The notes under the pieces were generated by a model. The model was not told the DNA's origin, ran no database searches, and saw nothing but the letters and a program-made list of their open reading frames with translations. Positions 17,972 through 26,325 of a DNA stretch of 64,000 bases are shown one piece after another. Numbering within the stretch: position 1 is the stretch's first letter; each line of letters opens with the position of its first letter. The stretch comes from Saprospiraceae bacterium (GTDB lineage Bacteria; Bacteroidota; Bacteroidia; Chitinophagales; Saprospiraceae). The stretch covers positions 62,001 through 126,000 of the forward strand of contig JAWKLJ010000001.1 in NCBI GenBank assembly GCA_041392805.1, in the 5' to 3' direction. Position numbers and translations under genes: made by a program.

Positions 17972-17985
17972 ATCATACAAGTTCG

Positions 17986-18024
17986 AAAAAAAAAGGGCAT
18001 CTTCCGCAAATCCGGAAGACACCC
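17986..18024 (-). terminator. Intrinsic terminator between pruA and aguA
   Basis: On the minus strand a 12-bp stem (GGGTGTCTTCCG with CGGAAGATGCCC, two G-U wobbles) closes a 6-base loop and is followed by nine U residues. It separates pruA from aguA and excludes the longer aguA start. Confidence 0.92.
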
Positions 18025-18067
18025 AATGACAATTTGTTATTAGCAAGATTGTCCTGGCTTAGCAGGA

Positions 18068-19699
18068 CTATTCTTCCGCCATAAAGGGATAAGTAAAATC
18101 CCTCGGAGGCACAAAATTTTCTTTAATCGTTCGAGGCGAAACCCAACGATAGAGGTTCAATACAGAACCTGCCTTATCATTCGTACCAGAAGCACGGGCA
18201 CCGCCAAAAGGCTGTTGGCCAACGACTGCTCCGGTCGGTTTGTCATTAATATAAAAATTTCCGGCAGCATGCTTTAACTTCTCATTAGCCAACTGAATGG
18301 CAGCCCGGTCTTTGGCGAAGATGGCACCAGTAAGGGCATAAGGTGAAGTTTGGTCAACTAAGTCCAGGGTTTCTGCGAACTGATCATCTTCATAAAGATA
18401 AATCGTCAAAACGGGTCCAAAAATCTCCTCTTCCATCGTGAGATAGTGAGGGTTGGAGGTTAGAACGATCGTTGGGGCAATAAAATAGCCCACTGTTTTA
18501 TCATATGTTCCTCCCGCAATGATCTGCGCATCCGGATCTTTTTTGGCCTGAGCAATGTACCCAGAAATTTTGTCAAAGGCTCTTTCGTCGATGACAGCGT
18601 TGACAAAGTTAGTAAAATCTTCGGGAGTACCAATTTTAATAGAAGCAATATCTTCTAATAAATATTTTTCAATTGTATTCCAAAGGCCCTTAGGTAAATA
18701 GGCTCGGGAGGCTGCCGAACATTTTTGCCCCTGGTATTCAAAAGCGCCTCTAATCAAGCCAACGGCTACGGCTTTCGGTTCGGCACTAGGGTGCGCTACG
18801 ACAAAATCTTTCCCACCGGTCTCTCCTACTATTCTTGGATAAGATTTATACTTACTAATGTTTTTTCCGATGGTGCTCCAAAGATACTGAAAGACCTTGG
18901 TGCTGCCGGTGAAGTGTAAACCTGCCAAATCTGGATGAGAGAAAACGATATCTCCGGCCATGGGGCCATCTACAAAAATCAGATTAATCACGCCGGGGGG
19001 TAAGCCTGCGGCTTCTAGCACCTCCATAATGACTGCTGCACTGAAAATTTGGGTCTCTGCTGGTTTCCAGACGACAGTATTACCCATCAAAGCAGGGGCG
19101 CCGGGCAAATTACCGGCGATAGAGGTAAAGTTAAAGGGTGTAATCGCAAAAATGAAGCCTTCCAAGGGGCGGTATTCCAGGCGATTCCAGATGCCATCAA
19201 CACTTTCTGGTTGTTGCTGGTAGATTTCCGTCATATACTGCACATTAAAACGGAAAAAATCACAAAGTTCAGCTACCGCATCAATTTCTGATTGGAATAC
19301 ATTCTTTGATTGTCCGAGCATGGTGGCCGCATTCATTTTGGCACGATAAGGGCCAGCTAGCAACTCTGCTGCCCGCAGAAATACTGTTGCGCGCTCCTGC
19401 CAAGGCGTATTTTCCCATGCAGCTTTGGCCGATAAGGCAGCTTCAATGGCCAGCTTGACATGCTTGGCGTCGCCCTTGTTAAAAAAACCTAAGGTATGAC
19501 CTATTTCGTGGGGTGGATGCATCGCGATTTTATGGTCTGTCACGATTTTCTCTCCTCCTATATACATAGGAATATCCGTTTGGGTCGCCTTAAATGCGGC
19601 TATTGCTACTTTAAGGGCTTGTTTTTCTGATGATCCCGCTTCATAACCAAGGATGGGTTCATTGACGATAGCCGGGACTTCAAAAAAGGCATTAGACAT
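18068..19699 (-). CDS. pruA: L-glutamate gamma-semialdehyde dehydrogenase (P5C dehydrogenase)
   Basis: A 543-residue NAD-dependent aldehyde dehydrogenase of the monofunctional PruA type, oxidising glutamate semialdehyde to glutamate in proline catabolism. Motifs: FAITPFNFTSIAGNLPGAPAL (cofactor), HFTGSTKVFQ, the general base Glu in IVGETGGKDFVV, the catalytic Cys in YQGQKCSAASRAY, and EEIFGPVLTIYLY. Length equals the family norm. Proline dehydrogenase is not adjacent. A strong terminator separates it from the polyamine genes downstream. Confidence 0.96.
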   Translation of the reverse strand: MSNAFFEVPAIVNEPILGYEAGSSEKQALKVAIAAFKATQTDIPMYIGGEKIVTDHKIAMHPPHEIGHTLGFFNKGDAKHVKLAIEAALSAKAAWENTPWQERATVFLRAAELLAGPYRAKMNAATMLGQSKNVFQSEIDAVAELCDFFRFNVQYMTEIYQQQPESVDGIWNRLEYRPLEGFIFAITPFNFTSIAGNLPGAPALMGNTVVWKPAETQIFSAAVIMEVLEAAGLPPGVINLIFVDGPMAGDIVFSHPDLAGLHFTGSTKVFQYLWSTIGKNISKYKSYPRIVGETGGKDFVVAHPSAEPKAVAVGLIRGAFEYQGQKCSAASRAYLPKGLWNTIEKYLLEDIASIKIGTPEDFTNFVNAVIDERAFDKISGYIAQAKKDPDAQIIAGGTYDKTVGYFIAPTIVLTSNPHYLTMEEEIFGPVLTIYLYEDDQFAETLDLVDQTSPYALTGAIFAKDRAAIQLANEKLKHAAGNFYINDKPTGAVVGQQPFGGARASGTNDKAGSVLNLYRWVSPRTIKENFVPPRDFTYPFMAEE

Positions 19700-19819
19700 A
19701 TTATTTTTGGTTTTAAGCTATTTGCAATAGCCTGATTGATGGTTGTTAGGACTTTACTTTGGGCCGCAAGATAACTGGTTTTGGGCGCATTTTCAAAAGC
19801 ACCATAGTAGAAATATCAA

Positions 19820-20500
19820 CTATAAAATGGCTAATAGCTCCGAAAGCTGGGCAATTTCATAGGTGGGTTCTACCTCAAGGTAGCGCTCACGCTGACCATA
19901 ATTAAACCAACAAGCATGGATACCAAATGCCAAACCTCCTTTAATGTCTGCATTCAAATTGTCTCCAATGATTAAAGTCCTTTCTTTGGAAGGATGATTT
20001 ATACCTTCAAAAACATGGGTAAAAAAGCCTTCATGTGGCTTGGATACGCCAATTTCATCCGAAATGGCAATGAAGGAAAAATAGGGAGCTATTCCGGACA
20101 AATGAATTCGAGACCGCTGAACCTCCTTTATCCCATTTGTGACCAGCGCCATGCGATATTTTTGCTTTAAAACATCAAGCAATGCTATAGCCCCATTCAT
20201 CATTGCGGTAGACCTAGAAAGGAAGTGAATATAAGTCTTGCCAAAATCAGCGGCATCCTGCTTTTCGCCAATTTCAAGAAAAAAATTTTGGAAGCGTTTT
20301 GCCTGTAGCTCTTGCTTGCTTAGGGTACCTTCTTCGTAGGCTCTCCAGCATTCCCGATTTATGCGATCATATACCTGATGATGGGCTTCCATAAAAGAAA
20401 TGCCAATAGCAGCCAAGGCCTGTGCTAATGCTTGTCGCTGCGCCTCATCAAAATCAAGAATGGTATTATCTGCATCAAAGAGTAACCAATCGTAATTCAT
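19820..20500 (-). CDS. HAD hydrolase, YjjG-type noncanonical nucleotidase
   Basis: A 226-residue haloacid-dehalogenase-like phosphatase. The four HAD motifs are read as FDADNTILDF (nucleophile Asp plus Asp), LVTNGIKE (Thr), VSKPHEGFF (Lys) and IIGDNLNADI (Asp). The DADNT variant and AxQRQAL cap helix match YjjG, a pyrimidine 5'-nucleotidase that removes noncanonical nucleotides. Substrate assignment is by family only. It starts 9 bases downstream of coaD on the same strand, so it is probably in its transcript. Confidence 0.9.
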   Translation of the reverse strand: MNYDWLLFDADNTILDFDEAQRQALAQALAAIGISFMEAHHQVYDRINRECWRAYEEGTLSKQELQAKRFQNFFLEIGEKQDAADFGKTYIHFLSRSTAMMNGAIALLDVLKQKYRMALVTNGIKEVQRSRIHLSGIAPYFSFIAISDEIGVSKPHEGFFTHVFEGINHPSKERTLIIGDNLNADIKGGLAFGIHACWFNYGQRERYLEVEPTYEIAQLSELLAIL

Positions 20501-20509
20501 GCCCGTCTT

Positions 20510-20986
20510 TTAGTCAATAGAAATATTGCTTAAATCCAATTCTTTAGGTAGAAAAGGGGAGGCATCTCCGCCCCATTTAATGATTTCTCGGACAATGGTG
20601 GAACTGATATGGGAATGCTCTGGTTCGCTGATCAGAAAGATGGTTTCAATGCCATTGCCAACAATATGATTCAATTGCGAGATGGTCTTTTCATAATCAA
20701 AATCCGAGGCATTGCGAAGCCCTCTAAGCAGATAACGGGCGCCAATCTTCTGACAATAATGGGCTGTTAGGTTTTCAAAGAAGTCAACTTCTACCTTTGG
20801 TTCATCTGCAAACACTAATTTTAACCAGCTTATTCGCTGCTCAAGATTAAATAAATAGCGTTTTTGAGAATTTTCTCCGATCGCAACTATGACTTTATCA
20901 AATAAAGGTAAGGCCCGTTTCACCAAAGCGAGGTGCCCCACAGTGATAGGATCAAAGGAGCCCGGAAATACAGCAACTTTAGACAT
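20510..20986 (-). CDS. coaD: Phosphopantetheine adenylyltransferase
   Basis: A 158-residue nucleotidyltransferase that joins ATP and 4'-phosphopantetheine to dephospho-CoA, the penultimate step of CoA synthesis. Motifs: VFPGSFDPITVGHLALVKRA (HxGH-type, T/HxGH), RGLRNASDFDYE (substrate binding) and ISEPEHSHISSTIVREI (the ISSTxxR loop). Length is typical. A near-perfect hairpin sits 4 bases upstream of its start codon. Confidence 0.97.
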   Translation of the reverse strand: MSKVAVFPGSFDPITVGHLALVKRALPLFDKVIVAIGENSQKRYLFNLEQRISWLKLVFADEPKVEVDFFENLTAHYCQKIGARYLLRGLRNASDFDYEKTISQLNHIVGNGIETIFLISEPEHSHISSTIVREIIKWGGDASPFLPKELDLSNISID

Positions 20987-20990
20987 TTAC

Positions 20991-21028
20991 TAGGTGTTTT
21001 TTTACTAGTTTTCGTAAAAATACACCTA
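20991..21028 (-). repeat. Long symmetric hairpin immediately upstream of coaD
   Basis: On the minus strand, TAGGTGT-A-TTTTTAC, an 8-base loop, then GTAAAAA-A-ACACCTA: two 7-bp helices separated by one A/A mismatch. It ends 4 bases before the coaD ATG. It could terminate the upstream small secreted protein transcript or limit ribosome access to coaD. Confidence 0.78.
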
Positions 21029-21048
21029 AATTTAACTTAATCAAGCGA

Positions 21049-21624
21049 TTATTCTAAAAGCCGAAAGGAATCCAGAAAAATGTCAGTGGCTTGGTTTAAG
21101 CCTTTTCCTTTCTGCGTAACGGTCTGAACCGCGTAATATCGGGACTTTACAACAATGGCCTTGGTTTTGATAATCGCTCTCCCATTTAAATAATCAATCC
21201 GCCACAATTTCCCGGGATAATCATCCAAATCGGTATCCGTACTATACATCAATTCTCCCCGAACGCTATTCACCGCAGCATCCATCGTCGTTTCAAAAAA
21301 ATCTTTTAGCAAATCCAAGGAATCGGAATGGATGGTCTGATCGGGGTAATCACAATAACTGAGCATGTAAACGTAATTTTCGCCCTCCTGGTCATTATTG
21401 TTGTAATAAAAGGTATGATAAACCAAGCGCCCAATTGGCGTATCAATCGTATCTTCCTTGTTAAGTAAAGTACCTGGTGCTAATATGCGAAACCGGCCAT
21501 CATAAGAAATGAGCTCTTCCCATTCGGAAACGGGCGTAGCCTGTAGCTGGACATCCTGAGCATAAAGCAGGTTGTGCCCAATGATAAACGTAATCCCTAA
21601 CCATAACAAACGCTTACTTATCAT
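21049..21624 (-). CDS. Small secreted/periplasmic protein, unknown function
   Basis: A 191-residue protein with a signal peptide (MISKRLLWLGITFIIGHNLLYAQ, cleavage after YAQ likely). The mature part begins with a segment WEELISYDGRFRILAPGTLLNKEDTIDTP followed by alternating beta-like stretches and an amphipathic helix (DLLKDFFETTMDAAVNSV). The layout resembles PsbP/Mog1-like small alpha-beta domains found in many Bacteroidota secreted proteins; that likeness is a guess by pattern. No catalytic motif. It may share a transcript with coaD and yjjG-like genes, but a hairpin lies between. Confidence 0.75.
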   Translation of the reverse strand: MISKRLLWLGITFIIGHNLLYAQDVQLQATPVSEWEELISYDGRFRILAPGTLLNKEDTIDTPIGRLVYHTFYYNNNDQEGENYVYMLSYCDYPDQTIHSDSLDLLKDFFETTMDAAVNSVRGELMYSTDTDLDDYPGKLWRIDYLNGRAIIKTKAIVVKSRYYAVQTVTQKGKGLNQATDIFLDSFRLLE

Positions 21625-21743
21625 ACTATCCTTCAGATTATTTCATTCCTAAGGAGGAACAAATAGCGCAAAAGGTTGGTTTCACTTGCCGCCAACTTTA
21701 GAACGCTTAAATCCGGCTAATTGATGCTATTTTTTCAAAAAAA

Positions 21744-21775
21744 CTTGCATATCAGTATGAAAGTTGCTACCTTAG
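21744..21775 (+). promoter_or_regulatory. Promoter of pncB
   Basis: CTTG (21744-21747), a 20-base spacer and TACCTTAG (21768-21775), which differ by one base each from the TTTG / TAnnTTTG consensus. The -7 box overlaps the palindromic operator candidate. Confidence 0.5.
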
Positions 21776-21793
21776 TTTAAAATTAAAACTAAG
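21771..21793 (+). promoter_or_regulatory. Palindromic operator candidate upstream of pncB
   Basis: CTTAGTTT, 7 bases, AAACTAAG: perfect 8-bp arms ending 3 bases before the pncB ATG and overlapping its -7 box. A dimeric repressor here would block initiation. The neighbouring NrtR-type regulator is the obvious candidate, by inference. Confidence 0.55.
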
Positions 21794-21796
21794 TAA

Positions 21797-23272
21797 ATGC
21801 AAACTGCTCATTTATCAAGACTATATCGCTCTTCGCTGGGACTGTTTACGGACCTTTACCAACTCACCATGGCTTATGGTTATTGGAAGTCAGGCATGCA
21901 TCAACAGGAGGCTGTTTTTAACCTTTTCTATCGCAAGAATCCCTTCAAGGGGAAGTATGCCATCAGTGGTGGCCTCGCCCTGGCGATTGACTACTTGCAA
22001 ACGTTCAAATTTAGTTCGGCCGATTTAGCTTATTTGGGTAGTTTAAAAGGTAGCAACGGGCTGCCACTCTTTGAAGAAGCTTTTCTTTCTTATCTGCAAG
22101 GCATGTCCTTTGAGTGCGACATCGACGCGATCCCAGAGGGAACCATTGTTTTTCCGAATCAGCCTTTGGTCCGTGTCAAGGGCCCGATTATTCAGGCACA
22201 GCTAATAGAGACCGCCTTATTAAACATCATTAATTTCTCCACTCTCATTACCACCAAAGCTGCTCGCATCGTCCAAGCTGCAGCGGGTGACGATGTATTG
22301 GAGTTTGGACTGCGGAGGGCTCAGGGCATTGATGGCGGACTTACGGCCTCCCGCGCCGCTTATATTGGCGGTTGCATCGGTACGAGCAATGTTTTGGCCG
22401 GACAACTCTATGGTATACCGGTAAAGGGTACGCATGCCCATAGCTGGGTCATGGGATTTGAGCACGAATATGCCGCTTTCGAAGCCTACGCTGGGGCCTT
22501 GCCCAACAATTGCATTTTTTTGGTGGATACTTATGATACCATCGAAGGGATTCGAACGGCCATTGAAGTGGGTTACGGGTTGAGGGATCGCGGTTTTGAG
22601 ATGCTTGGGATTCGCTTAGATAGTGGAAATTTGACGACACTTAGCCAACAGGCGCGCAGCCTATTAGATGAGGCAGGTTTCCAGCAGGCCGTCATTGTAG
22701 CAAGCAATGACCTGGACGAATACAAGATAGCCCAACTAAAACGCGAAGGAGCAGCGATAGATGTGTGGGGAGTTGGCACCCGTTTGGTGACAGCTGCTGA
22801 CCAGGCGGCACTAGGTGGTGTTTATAAGCTTTCAGCCATTAAGGAAGGTGGCAATTGGTCTTACAGAATCAAGCAATCTGAAGAGCGTATAAAAGTATCA
22901 AATCCAGGTTTTTTGCAAGTCTACAGAACCTATGATGCGCAGGGGCGCCCACTTGGAGATCGAATAGAAGATGAATGGCTCGGTTCATCATCCGGAAACA
23001 TGGTCGATGCAAAAAGTCAAGTTGAAATAAGTTTCTCAAACAAGAATTCAGAAAAATTACTGCTCCCAATTTTCAGAAATGGAAATTTAGTTTATAATTT
23101 GCCAACTATTAATGCGATCAGGGCACATTGTCTGGCTCAACAAGCACTGTTCTCAAAAGTTGACTTGCGAGACTATCCCCTAGGATTAGAAAGTAAGTTA
23201 TTCCAGGTTAAACAACAACTGCTTGATGACATTAATTTCAGAACAAATGGAATGGTTTCAAATGCTACTTAG
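21797..23272 (+). CDS. pncB: Nicotinate phosphoribosyltransferase
   Basis: A 491-residue enzyme forming nicotinate mononucleotide from nicotinate and PRPP, the entry of NAD salvage (Preiss-Handler pathway). Family marks: GLFTDLYQLTMAYGYW at the N-terminus, FNLFYRKNPFKGKYAI, the catalytic-His region KGTHAHSWVMGF, FLVDTYDTIEGIRTAIEVG and the phosphate-binding IRLDSGNL; WGVGTRLVTA follows. The length suits the long bacterial type with a C-terminal domain. A palindromic operator overlaps its promoter and an NrtR-type gene follows, consistent with NAD-responsive control. Confidence 0.96.
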   Translation: MQTAHLSRLYRSSLGLFTDLYQLTMAYGYWKSGMHQQEAVFNLFYRKNPFKGKYAISGGLALAIDYLQTFKFSSADLAYLGSLKGSNGLPLFEEAFLSYLQGMSFECDIDAIPEGTIVFPNQPLVRVKGPIIQAQLIETALLNIINFSTLITTKAARIVQAAAGDDVLEFGLRRAQGIDGGLTASRAAYIGGCIGTSNVLAGQLYGIPVKGTHAHSWVMGFEHEYAAFEAYAGALPNNCIFLVDTYDTIEGIRTAIEVGYGLRDRGFEMLGIRLDSGNLTTLSQQARSLLDEAGFQQAVIVASNDLDEYKIAQLKREGAAIDVWGVGTRLVTAADQAALGGVYKLSAIKEGGNWSYRIKQSEERIKVSNPGFLQVYRTYDAQGRPLGDRIEDEWLGSSSGNMVDAKSQVEISFSNKNSEKLLLPIFRNGNLVYNLPTINAIRAHCLAQQALFSKVDLRDYPLGLESKLFQVKQQLLDDINFRTNGMVSNAT

Positions 23273-23322
23273 GGTGACTAAAGCTTCATTTTAGCTTGTC
23301 CTCTGTGGCCTAGTAAAGATAA

Positions 23323-23381
23323 ATGAGGATGGGTGGAATTGGTCTTTATTTTTAGTGCTTGAAATATGGTCCACTCCTCAT
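23323..23381 (+). repeat. Imperfect hairpin and direct repeats in the nrtR leader
   Basis: ATGAGGA-(TGG)-GTGG (23323-23336) pairs with CCACTCCTCAT (23371-23381), an 11-bp stem with a 3-base bulge. TAAAGATAAAT occurs as an exact direct repeat just outside (23314-23324 and 23383-23393). The last copy lies 8 bases before the nrtR ATG. Function unknown; autoregulation is possible. Confidence 0.5.
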
Positions 23382-23400
23382 CTAAAGATAAATAACATAC

Positions 23401-24117
23401 ATGCCATATACCTACGACTACCCAAGACCTGCATTGACCGTTGATTGTGTGATTTTCGGATTAGACGAAAGTGAAAAACTCAAGGTTTTATTAATCCAAA
23501 GAGCGGTAGAGCCCTTTAAAGATTCTTGGGCTTTGCCAGGTGGTTTTGTAGATATGAATGAGGATTTAGAGGCCGCAGCGTTGCGTGAACTTGAAGAGGA
23601 AACGGGGGTAAAAGATGTTTTTATCGAACAACTTTTCACATTCGGGGCACCAAAACGGGACCCAAGGGGGCGAGTGGTTAGTGTAGCCTATTTTGCCTTA
23701 GCCAACCTGGCTGATCACCCTGTCAAGGCGGCCTCAGACGCCAGAAATGTCAAGTGGTTTGAGTTTGACAAAATTCCGCCTCTGGCTTTTGACCATAAAC
23801 ATATTTTTGAAATAGCCATCAACCGGCTACGGGCAAAAGTCCGATATCAACCGGTTGGTTTTGAGTTATTACCCGAACAATTCACTTTGTCTCAACTACA
23901 AAAATTATATGAAACGATCTTAGGGGTCCAACAACTTAATAAAAGAAATTTCCGGACGAGAATCCTTAAAATGGGGGTATTGGAAGAAATTGGCAAGCAG
24001 GAGGGGGTAGCACATCGCCCGGCGATGTTGTATCGTTTCAATAAGGAAAAGTATGACCAACTCTTAAAAGAACGGTATGAGGATTTGATCAAACGAGGAG
24101 TTGATTTTGAAATTTAA
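23401..24117 (+). CDS. NrtR-type transcriptional regulator (Nudix domain + winged helix)
   Basis: A 238-residue protein with an N-terminal Nudix domain (residues 10-140) and a C-terminal winged-helix region (about 150-235; FTLSQLQKLYETILG, NKRNFRTRILKMGVL). This is the architecture of NrtR, a repressor of NAD metabolism genes that responds to ADP-ribose-like ligands. The Nudix box at 48-70 is complete (G48, E54, RELEEETGV), so hydrolase activity is possible, unlike many NrtR proteins with decayed boxes. Location directly after pncB and the palindrome upstream of pncB support the regulatory call. A pure Nudix hydrolase role cannot be excluded. Confidence 0.85.
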   Translation: MPYTYDYPRPALTVDCVIFGLDESEKLKVLLIQRAVEPFKDSWALPGGFVDMNEDLEAAALRELEEETGVKDVFIEQLFTFGAPKRDPRGRVVSVAYFALANLADHPVKAASDARNVKWFEFDKIPPLAFDHKHIFEIAINRLRAKVRYQPVGFELLPEQFTLSQLQKLYETILGVQQLNKRNFRTRILKMGVLEEIGKQEGVAHRPAMLYRFNKEKYDQLLKERYEDLIKRGVDFEI

Positions 24118-24138
24118 CTACATGATAAGCCGACTTGC

Positions 24139-25389
24139 ATGAAAACAAAAACGCAATTTAAAAAACAGGATAGGCTTCAAATGCCAGGCCCTGGATGTTG
24201 GCCAAACCCCAACCAGGTGACTTTATGTCTTTTTGTTTTTTTGCTTTTTAGTGCCTGCCGACCGGATGCTGCTGATCGTGACACTGGAACATCCGATCAA
24301 CTGAGCAATGCCATACTCCCCCCTCCCGAGGAAGACTTTTCGGAAGAACGCTACCGATGGGGCTTTGTAGATCCATCAGGAAAATTGGTCATCCCGGATT
24401 TTTATGATGAAGTCAGGGCCTTTTCCGAAGGCTTGGCGGTGGTGCGACAAAAGGGGAAATGGGGATTCATTGACAGAAGGGGAACAACGGTGATTCCTAT
24501 TCAATATAAAGGGGCCTGGTCTTTTTCAGAAGGCCTGGCCAGGGTACTTACTTTTGAGGATAAAATGGGATTTATCAATTACAAAGGTGAATGGGTCATT
24601 GCTGCGCAGTGGGAAGAGATAAGCGATTTCGAAGAAGGTAGGGCCAGGATTAGAGTAGAAGACCGTTATGGTTATATGGATAGATCGGGGGCTATCGTCA
24701 TCGAACCTCAATACACCAATGCCTCCAAATTTGAAAAAGGGATGGCCAGTGTCCAGTACCTGGGTAGATATGGCTTAATTGATACCAGCGGACAGTTCCT
24801 AATCAAGCCAACCTTTGAAAAGCTAGCTACACCCCATGAAGGTTTGGGAAAAATTAGGAAAGAAGGCAAATTCGGTTTTGTTAATTTAGCTGGCGAGCTT
24901 CAAATACCTGCTAATTATATGGCCGCTAGCGATTTTGAAGAGGGCTTGGCTGCAGTGGTGATGGATGGTCTTTACGGCTTGATTAACACCCAGAATGACT
25001 GGGTTGTTCCTGCCCAATATGAGCAATTATGGTATGCTGGAGAAACACGCTGGGTGGTTGCCCAAGACAATAAATTTGGCTGCATCAATGAAAAAGGAGA
25101 AGTCATAATCCCCTTAATGTACGATCAATTGTACGGTTTCTCCGAAAGCTTGTCTTTTTACTATCTGGACGCCCAAAAATTATGGGGAATCATCAATAAA
25201 AATGGCGATGTCATCACGCCTCCTCTTTACCCCTTGGTTTGGCCATTTAAAGATGGAATGGCGAGGGCAGTCGTCAACGATGGAATAGGGTTTATAAATA
25301 CCCGTGGAAAAGTTATCATTCCTCCTGGCTTTTTAGAATTGAGAGAGTTTGCAGAAAACAGGGCTGCTGCACAGGTTTATCGGCAATAA
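24139..25389 (+). CDS. WG-repeat lipoprotein
   Basis: A 416-residue protein with a lipoprotein signal (LCLFVFLLFSAC, Cys40) followed by about ten WG (KWG) repeats of some 33 residues. The repeat reads like KWGFIDRRGTTVIPIQYKGAWSFSEGLA. WG repeats form beta-rich solenoid-like or propeller-like surfaces and are common in Bacteroidota; molecular function is unknown. It is likely surface- or periplasm-anchored. An in-frame Met at residue 15 is a possible start. It begins 21 bases after the nrtR-type gene, so may share its transcript. A second, larger WG protein lies at 36-39 kb. Confidence 0.9.
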   Translation: MKTKTQFKKQDRLQMPGPGCWPNPNQVTLCLFVFLLFSACRPDAADRDTGTSDQLSNAILPPPEEDFSEERYRWGFVDPSGKLVIPDFYDEVRAFSEGLAVVRQKGKWGFIDRRGTTVIPIQYKGAWSFSEGLARVLTFEDKMGFINYKGEWVIAAQWEEISDFEEGRARIRVEDRYGYMDRSGAIVIEPQYTNASKFEKGMASVQYLGRYGLIDTSGQFLIKPTFEKLATPHEGLGKIRKEGKFGFVNLAGELQIPANYMAASDFEEGLAAVVMDGLYGLINTQNDWVVPAQYEQLWYAGETRWVVAQDNKFGCINEKGEVIIPLMYDQLYGFSESLSFYYLDAQKLWGIINKNGDVITPPLYPLVWPFKDGMARAVVNDGIGFINTRGKVIIPPGFLELREFAENRAAAQVYRQ

Positions 25390-25424
25390 AAAAAGCTCGC
25401 TTTACTTATACAAAACATACTTTT

Positions 25425-25919
25425 ATGGTAAGCATCATTATGGGATCGGATTCTGATTTACCGATCATGAAGCAAGCGGCAGCTATACTAAAGACTTTCG
25501 AGGTACCATTTGAATTGACCATTGTTTCTGCCCATCGGACACCAGATCGGATGTTTTCCTTTGCCAAGGCCGCTCACCTCAAAGGGATCAAGGTCATTAT
25601 TGCTGGAGCGGGCGGAGCGGCACATTTGCCAGGGATGGTTGCCTCTTTAACGCCCCTGCCTGTCATTGGTGTACCTATCAAATCATCTAATTCTATTGAT
25701 GGTTGGGACTCTATCCTCTCTATTCTGCAAATGCCAAATGGGGTGCCCGTCGCTACAGTCGCCCTCAACGCTGCCAAAAATGCTGGCCTTTTGGCAGCTG
25801 AAATCCTCGCTTGCCATGACCCGCTTTTGCTGCAAAAAATGATCGATTACAAAAAAGAAATGGCAGAAGAGGTCGCCAGGAAATATGAAAAACTGGAACG
25901 AGATGGGTATGAGGGATAA
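25425..25919 (+). CDS. purE: N5-carboxyaminoimidazole ribonucleotide mutase
   Basis: A 164-residue class I PurE that rearranges N5-CAIR to CAIR in purine synthesis. Motifs: IIMGSDSDLPIM (phosphate/ribose binding), IVSAHRTPDRM with the catalytic His, AGAGGAAHLPGMVA and GVPIKSSNSIDGWDSILSI. The need for N5-CAIR fits purK, found 20 kb away in the same window, so the pair is split. DNA composition changes sharply after its stop codon. Confidence 0.97.
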   Translation: MVSIIMGSDSDLPIMKQAAAILKTFEVPFELTIVSAHRTPDRMFSFAKAAHLKGIKVIIAGAGGAAHLPGMVASLTPLPVIGVPIKSSNSIDGWDSILSILQMPNGVPVATVALNAAKNAGLLAAEILACHDPLLLQKMIDYKKEMAEEVARKYEKLERDGYEG

Positions 25920-26325
25920 GGTTTGGCGTTTTTGGACGTTATTTTTTGGACGGGGGGGTATTGGAGGTTTGGCGTGAGGTTTTTTTGGGGAGACGTAGAG
26001 GTTTGGGGCAAGCCCCAGCAACAAAGCCGCCATTGAATTTGATATTGAATTATTGAAATTGAAATTGCCATTAAAATCCCCAACCCAGTCCACCCAATCC
26101 CATCGGGATTGACCCTCGGTAGAAAAGGTGTAAAAAGCCCGTAGCGACGATGTTTGACATGGAGTTTTTTTGCGGGAGTATGGCGGGGGGGTAGGTTGTA
26201 AGTCGGAGCAGCGGCGCGGCGACACAGGAGATATTTTAATTTTGATTGCCATTTTAATTTTGATTGCCATTGCCAACATTTTGGGGAACTAACAGCTTAA
26301 AGATTGCTTATCTTTCCTATACATT
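25920..26325. other. G-rich intergenic region with internal repeats
   Basis: About 400 bases with no convincing gene. It holds two CGGGGGGGTA blocks (25951-25960 and 26184-26193), two similar T7-G stretches, small palindromes GGGGCAAGCCCC (26005-26016) and CAATCCCATCGGGATTG (26095-26111), and an exact tandem duplication of an 18-base unit (26233-26250, 26251-26268). It begins the GC-rich patch that also covers the DUF3095 gene. Confidence 0.6.
26233..26268. repeat. Tandem duplication, 2 x 18 bp
   Basis: ATTTTAATTTTGATTGCC occurs twice head to tail, followed by a partial third copy (ATTGCC). It lies about 60 bases before the DUF3095 start. Confidence 0.85.

Noticed and set aside
25683..26279. 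198-codon minus-strand frame over purE 3' end and G-rich gap
   Set aside because: Antisense to purE for a third of its length, Pro/Ser-rich product typical of shadow frames in GC-rich DNA.
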